The notes beneath the pieces were generated by a model. That model was not told where the DNA came from and did not search any database. It was given only the letters and a program-made list of their open reading frames with translations. The translations under genes and the position numbers were made by a program. Shown here one piece after another: positions 6,047-8,997 of a stretch of 8,997 nucleotides of DNA. Origin of the DNA: Candidatus Heimdallarchaeota archaeon (GTDB lineage Archaea > Asgardarchaeota > Heimdallarchaeia > JABLTI01); the NCBI GenBank assembly GCA_030602675.1, contig JAUVZH010000080.1:1-8997 (forward strand), written 5' to 3'. How positions within the stretch are numbered: the first letter of the stretch is position 1; each line of letters begins with the position of its first letter.

Positions 6047-6469
6047 TTACTCTAACCAATTTTCCATATAACTAGAATATAGGTTATCCTCAACCTTTAC
6101 TTCTTCAAAACCATCCGTTAAATCAGCTATTTCTCTTGCTAGTAAATGATAACATGAAGGAGCTTCTCTTCGTAAAAGAGCAGTAAAAAGAAAATCCTTA
6201 CAAGAACAAAATGAATTTTCTATAACAAGATAATCTTTTTCATGACCTGAAACAACCCATCTTTCAACGCCAGACGGCGTAAATGTAAATTTCGTAATGC
6301 CTTTTGAAGCTACAAGTTCCAAAGCTTTCTGGACACGATCTCCAAATAGATCTTCTAAGCGTGTTAGGTCGGCAGGAGTTAATCTCTTATCCTTTTTCAT
6401 TTTTGATAGTATTATTGGGAATACCTCAAATGATTTTGGTGAATTTGTAACCTTATCAGATTGATTCAA
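6047..6469 (-). CDS. SWIM zinc-finger protein, SWS1/ZSWIM7-like
   Basis: This 140-residue protein starts at TTG (6469-6467) with AGGAG 11 nt upstream. Its SWIM motif is CSC-X15-CYHLLA (Cys88, Cys90, Cys106, His108), the CxCxnCxHxxA form described for SWS1 proteins. From memory, human ZSWIM7 has about the same length and the same 15-residue spacing, and aligns upstream too: LFG at 41-43, KALELVASKGIT (48-59) and TPSG (64-67) have matching counterparts. SWS1 is the SWIM subunit of the Shu complex, which works with RAD51 paralogues to help load recombinase on single-stranded DNA; archaeal relatives are known. A role beside RadA in recombination or fork repair is therefore likely but inferred. 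It lies 66 nt behind a RuvC/YqgF-like gene on the same strand. The alternative is a generic SWIM protein of other function. Confidence 0.85.
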   Translation of the reverse strand: MNQSDKVTNSPKSFEVFPIILSKMKKDKRLTPADLTRLEDLFGDRVQKALELVASKGITKFTFTPSGVERWVVSGHEKDYLVIENSFCSCKDFLFTALLRREAPSCYHLLAREIADLTDGFEEVKVEDNLYSSYMENWLE

Positions 6470-6480
6470 ATGTGATTAAT

Positions 6481-6485
6481 CTCCT
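6481..6485 (-). promoter_or_regulatory. Shine-Dalgarno that fixes the TTG start of the SWIM gene
   Basis: AGGAG on the reverse strand lies 11 nt before the TTG at 6469. No in-frame ATG exists before Met24, so the TTG start preserves the whole N-terminus. Confidence 0.55.
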
Positions 6486-6510
6486 GAAAGATAGGTAATG
6501 TAATTACTTA

Positions 6511-6539
6511 ATAAACCAATCTTCTTTCATTTGGTTTAT
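6511..6539 (-). repeat. Perfect 9-bp stem-loop over the stop codon of the RuvC/YqgF-like gene
   Basis: ATAAACCAA (6511-6519) and TTGGTTTAT (6531-6539) are perfect inverted repeats with an 11-nt loop. The TAA stop (6538-6536) of the minus-strand gene lies inside one arm. No strong T run follows on that strand, so it may act as an intercistronic mRNA processing or stabilising element rather than a terminator. Confidence 0.6.
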
Positions 6540-7360
6540 TTTTTCTCAGATTTCTGTATAGCAATAGCCTTTTCTATTGATAGTTTTCCAGCTGCAACTT
6601 TTTGTGCTAAATCTCTTGAAATAGTAACATCTCCTCTAGAATACTGTCTAGAAAGAATTTGAATTTCCTTAAGTTCTCCATCTGATGTTTTCCAAGTTTC
6701 AGGTGATTTAACACTTTCTCCTAAACGAAAAGCAATTTCCATAGCTGCTATAGCATCTTTTCCAGCAGATATTTTTAAACCGTTTTGCACACCCATGGTT
6801 ATACCCTCTTTAGTATCTTGACAACTAGCAGGAGTAGTTTGCAATTCATTTACTATCTCTAAATCAACACCCTCTGGTTTTACATTTAGTAGCTCATTTA
6901 AAATTAGAACTTGTTTGTAACCACCGGTTGAACCTACTCGTATGATTGTCATTTTTGCAGGAGTGTTCTTAATCGAGGTAAGAACAAAATCTATTACTTC
7001 TTTAATATCTCTGGTCTCAAAAGCAGTTCTTAAACAACCATCAGTTATTATAGCAACACCTATTGTTAATCCAGGGTCAATACCAACTATCAATGAATCC
7101 CAGATTTTTTTCCCTTCTATACCTAATACTATTTTTGAATAGGCTCGATTTATAGTAAGTGTATCACTTTTTGTTAAAACAACTAGTTTTGAATAATTGT
7201 GCTTTTCAATCAGTTCTTCTTTTGTTGTAACAACTAAAATTGAACCCTTAGAAGGGAGTTTGCCAGGGAGAATCTGCTCAACACTAAATCCACCCTCAGT
7301 TAATCTCTCTCTTAATAAGTGACAAAGACGGAAGTTCATGATTGCTAGAGATATTAACAT
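6536..7360 (-). CDS. RuvC/YqgF-type RNase H-fold protein, putative nuclease
   Basis: This is a 274-residue protein starting at ATG 7360 with a strong AAAGGAG 6 nt upstream. From residue 90 it matches the RNase H-like fold of RuvC and YqgF/RuvX: LIVGIDPGLTIGVAII (90-105, Asp95 in the first strand), then VNELQTTPAS (170-179, Glu171; compare the DERLTT block of YqgF), then GKDAIAAMEIAFRLGE (200-215, Asp202). An Asp-Glu-Asp set of this kind binds catalytic metal. Such proteins cut Holliday junctions (RuvC) or process RNA (YqgF); archaeal relatives in the COG2433/DUF460 group are largely uncharacterised. Residues 1-89 form an extra N-terminal domain with alternating strands and helices. The C-terminus (240-274) looks helical. 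The SWS1-like gene downstream suggests DNA recombination or repair, which is inference. Nuclease activity itself cannot be confirmed from sequence. Confidence 0.8.
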   Translation of the reverse strand: MLISLAIMNFRLCHLLRERLTEGGFSVEQILPGKLPSKGSILVVTTKEELIEKHNYSKLVVLTKSDTLTINRAYSKIVLGIEGKKIWDSLIVGIDPGLTIGVAIITDGCLRTAFETRDIKEVIDFVLTSIKNTPAKMTIIRVGSTGGYKQVLILNELLNVKPEGVDLEIVNELQTTPASCQDTKEGITMGVQNGLKISAGKDAIAAMEIAFRLGESVKSPETWKTSDGELKEIQILSRQYSRGDVTISRDLAQKVAAGKLSIEKAIAIQKSEKK

Positions 7361-7544
7361 GAGAATCTCCTTTAATTGTCATATAGCTAAATTATATTTT
7401 AAAATTCTGTTGTTATTTTTCAATTGAAATCCCAAGGAAAATCAATAGAATTTGCTTAATGTATCAAGATTTTCTAAAAAAATAAATAAACAAAGGAGTT
7501 ATTTCTTCCAAAGCAGAGCATTATATACAAGTTGGAATGATAGC
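7361..7544. promoter_or_regulatory. Divergent promoter region between the RuvC/YqgF-like gene and tpiA
   Basis: On the reverse strand AAAGGAG (7373-7367) is the ribosome site of the 7360 gene. AATTATATTTTAAAA (7390-7404) could serve as a TATA box on either strand. A perfect 12-bp palindrome, TTTCAATTGAAA, lies at 7418-7429. Closer to tpiA, TTATATAC (7521-7528) is a TATA-like sequence centred about 21 nt before the ATG at 7545. An AAAGGAG-like sequence also occurs near 7490-7497, but no usable start follows it at a suitable distance. Confidence 0.4.
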
Positions 7545-8234
7545 ATGACAAAAATTACTTACCCCTTAATATTAGTGAATTTCAAGACCTACCTACAAGG
7601 AACTGGAAAGAAGGCTTTGGAGCTTGCGAAAATCTGTGAAAAAGTTATGAATGAAACTGATATTTGTATTGCAGCAGCTATTCAAGCAGCAGATCTAAGA
7701 TTGATTACTGAAAATGTAGAAATTCCTATCTTTTCTCAACATATAGATCCGATTACACCAGGAAGTAATACTGGGCACATTTTGGTAGAAACCATAAAGG
7801 AAACTGGAGCTATTGGGACTCTAATAAACCATAGTGAAAGAAAAATTAAGCTTGTAAGCATAGACAAAATTATACAGCTTGCAAAAAATTATGGTCTTTT
7901 TACTTGTGTCTGTGCTAGTACTCCTCGAATAGCAGGTGCCATAGCTGCTTTAGAACCTGATTGTTGTGCGACTGAACCTCCTGAACTTATAGGATCTGGT
8001 ATATCAGTAAGCACAGCTAAACCTGAAATAATTACTGAAACCGTTGATATAATGAAGAAAATCAACCCAAATGTTGTTCCTCTTTGCGGAGCAGGAATTA
8101 CGAATAGTGTTGATGTTGAAAAGGCTTTAGAACTTGGTACAAGAGGAATATTATTAGCTTCAGGTGTTGTAAAATCATCCAATCCTGAAAAAGTTTTAAT
8201 GGAAATGGCAATTATCTCCAAGAAATTTCTGTAA
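7545..8234 (+). CDS. tpiA: Triosephosphate isomerase, archaeal type
   Basis: The enzyme interconverts dihydroxyacetone phosphate and glyceraldehyde 3-phosphate in glycolysis and gluconeogenesis. From the ATG at 7545 it has 229 residues, the short archaeal length (bacterial and eukaryotic enzymes are about 250). Catalytic and binding residues are visible: Asn12 and Lys14 in VNFKTY, His96 in INHSERK, Glu144 in ATEPPELIG, and the phosphate-binding segments CGAGIT (181-186) and GILLASGVV (201-209). SQHIDPITPGSNTGHI (64-79) is typical of the family. The frame stays open upstream to a TTG at 7452, adding 31 residues, but the family normally begins about here and the upstream part contains TATA-like DNA. 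It is monocistronic, diverging from the 7360 gene and 173 nt before the next gene. Confidence 0.93.
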   Translation: MTKITYPLILVNFKTYLQGTGKKALELAKICEKVMNETDICIAAAIQAADLRLITENVEIPIFSQHIDPITPGSNTGHILVETIKETGAIGTLINHSERKIKLVSIDKIIQLAKNYGLFTCVCASTPRIAGAIAALEPDCCATEPPELIGSGISVSTAKPEIITETVDIMKKINPNVVPLCGAGITNSVDVEKALELGTRGILLASGVVKSSNPEKVLMEMAIISKKFL

Positions 8235-8341
8235 AAAAAATTCTGAAAAATTATGAAGATAGGAAAATATCTATATAGAAGAAAAAGAAAATAGAGGAAA
8301 ATCAAGCAAAGACAATAATGAAATTAAAGAGAACAACAAAG

Positions 8342-8362
8342 CAAATATTTGGATAATATTTG
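8342..8362. promoter_or_regulatory. Perfect 8-bp inverted repeat upstream of the RHH gene, candidate operator
   Basis: CAAATATT (8342-8349) and AATATTTG (8355-8362) are exact inverted repeats with a 5-nt centre (TGGAT). The site is 45 nt before the start of a ribbon-helix-helix protein. Such proteins bind short palindromes as paired dimers and often repress their own promoters, so this is a reasonable autoregulatory site. A TATA-like TTTAATAAAT follows at 8378-8387. Confidence 0.45.
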
Positions 8363-8393
8363 TCTTTATTTATTCCTTTAATAAATTAAATCT

Positions 8394-8400
8394 AGGGAGA
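8394..8400 (+). promoter_or_regulatory. Shine-Dalgarno that fixes the TTG start at 8408
   Basis: AGGGAGA ends 7 nt before TTG. The first in-frame ATG is at residue 37 and would destroy the ribbon-helix-helix domain, so TTG is the start. Confidence 0.6.
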
Positions 8401-8407
8401 CTTTCAA

Positions 8408-8914
8408 TTGCCAAAAGAAATTACTGTAAAAGTTCCAAATAAACTTGCTGAATTTATTGATAAATTAACGGAACAGGGTTACTTCGATTCTAGAAATGAT
8501 TTTGCCAGATGCTCTATGGAAATAATTGCACAATTATACGGCTTAGCAAAAACATCAAAAGGTGGCAAATCCTTATTGGATATTCTATCTGATAATGGTA
8601 AAGTATCCACCACAAGTAAGACTGCTGAAAAAGTAGCAACATTGCCTAAAGGACCTTCACCTACAGCAATTGTTGTAAAAGCTGAAGCTTTAAATGCTCA
8701 AGAATATGATCTAATTGATCTCTTCACTGGAGGTACTTTTGAGTATGAGGATGCTTTACATGCCAAATATACCATGGAATTGATGAAACAAGCAAAAGCT
8801 CCATTACCAAAAGATCAATTCATAAAACTACTTGAAGGATTAGTAGCAAAAGGGAAACTCGAACGAGGAGAGCATAGCGGTAAAGTAATTTGGAAAATTA
8901 TTGACAGATACTAA
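8408..8914 (+). CDS. Ribbon-helix-helix DNA-binding protein with a C-terminal winged-helix-like domain
   Basis: This is a 168-residue cytoplasmic protein. Residues 4-45 fit a CopG/MetJ-type ribbon-helix-helix domain: strand EITVKVP, helix NKLAEFIDKLTEQG, the usual YFDSRNDFAR turn, and a second helix CSMEIIAQLYGL. The strand would enter the DNA major groove as a dimer. A Lys/Ser/Thr-rich linker (48-95) leads to a C-terminal domain (96-168) of helices followed by FIKLLEGLVAKGKLERGEHSGKVIWKI (in part), the helix-plus-hairpin ending typical of winged-helix domains. Two possible DNA-binding modules in one chain suggest a transcription regulator. A perfect inverted repeat 45 nt upstream may be its own operator. 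No toxin gene follows, so it does not look like an antitoxin. Its stop is 20 nt from that of a convergent gene fragment. The target genes are unknown. Confidence 0.8.
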   Translation: MPKEITVKVPNKLAEFIDKLTEQGYFDSRNDFARCSMEIIAQLYGLAKTSKGGKSLLDILSDNGKVSTTSKTAEKVATLPKGPSPTAIVVKAEALNAQEYDLIDLFTGGTFEYEDALHAKYTMELMKQAKAPLPKDQFIKLLEGLVAKGKLERGEHSGKVIWKIIDRY

Positions 8915-8934
8915 TTTCTATTATGAAATCAACA

Positions 8935-8997
8935 TTAGGTTATTTCAAGTATAGAAATATCTACACTTGTTATTCCTTCAATTGAGAGAATTTCTTT
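8935..8997 (-). CDS. C-terminal fragment of an unidentified gene
   Basis: On the reverse strand one frame is open from the window edge to a TAA at 8937-8935, giving 20 residues, KEILSIEGITSVDISILEIT; the other two reverse frames close quickly. The pattern helix end, IEGITSVDISI strand, resembles the last helix and strand of a ferredoxin-like (ACT or similar) fold. It would be convergent with the RHH gene, with 20 nt between stops. The fragment is too short for a family call. Confidence 0.35.
   Translation of the reverse strand, partial: KEILSIEGITSVDISILEIT

Noticed and set aside
7452..7544. 31-residue N-terminal extension of triosephosphate isomerase from a TTG start, resembling a basic targeting peptide
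   Set aside because: Archaeal enzymes of this family start near MTKITYPLILVNFK. The upstream stretch contains TATA-like DNA and no ribosome site suits the TTG.
7889..8305. Reverse-strand open frame overlapping the end of triosephosphate isomerase, with a hydrophobic start
   Set aside because: The plus strand encodes the catalytic and phosphate-binding residues. The hydrophobic run comes from an AT-rich intergenic stretch.
1..8997. CRISPR array, insertion sequence, tRNA or rRNA genes, toxin-antitoxin pair
   Set aside because: No regularly spaced repeats, transposase motifs or tRNA T-arm/acceptor pattern were found. The RHH gene has no small partner gene beside it.

Overview
The window looks like a piece of an archaeal chromosome. 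It is AT-rich (about one third G+C by eye) and carries markers that are archaeal or shared by archaea and eukaryotes: a Pus10 tRNA pseudouridine synthase with the archaeal extra cysteine cluster, a short archaeal-type triosephosphate isomerase, and a SWIM zinc-finger protein resembling the SWS1/ZSWIM7 recombination factor. Genes are packed tightly with some TATA-like boxes, and TTG starts are common (four of the nine genes whose starts are inside the window). The coiled-coil, Pro/Ala-rich protein and the SWS1-like protein would suit an Asgard-type archaeon, but that placement is a guess and is not shown by the sequence.

Layout. Positions 1-156 (minus) hold the N-terminus of a histidine-phosphatase/phosphoglycerate-mutase family protein that leaves the window. 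A divergent promoter region with nested palindromes follows, then an unrecognised 302-residue protein (345-1253). A probable two-gene transcript comes next: a coiled-coil and Pro/Ala-rich low-complexity protein (1420-2184), then, 8 nt later, a THUMP-less ThiI-type PP-loop sulfurtransferase (2193-2891). A 226-nt gene-free stretch contains a long, well-paired stem-loop (3022-3075) and precedes a small protein with an ACT-like fold (3118-3531). Thiamine-monophosphate kinase ThiL (3661-4635) and Pus10 (4697-6031) complete the plus-strand run.

Pus10 converges, with 15 nt between stop codons, on a minus-strand pair. This pair is a 274-residue RuvC/YqgF-type RNase H-fold protein (7360-6536), followed by a 140-residue SWIM protein very like SWS1/ZSWIM7 (6469-6047). 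A divergent promoter region separates it from triosephosphate isomerase (true start most likely 7545, not the longer open frame). The last whole gene is a ribbon-helix-helix DNA-binding protein with a second, winged-helix-like domain (8408-8914), with a perfect inverted repeat just upstream. A minus-strand gene tail (8935-8997) ends the window.

How it fits together. Most genes are housekeeping: tRNA modification (ThiI-like, Pus10), cofactor synthesis (ThiL) and central carbon metabolism (TIM, perhaps the histidine phosphatase). The most interesting unit is the minus-strand pair, in which a Shu-complex-like SWIM factor sits beside a putative resolvase-fold nuclease; this suggests a small recombination/repair module. 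Several intergenic stem-loops, three of which straddle stop codons, form a second theme. No tRNA, rRNA, CRISPR array, insertion sequence or transposase was seen.
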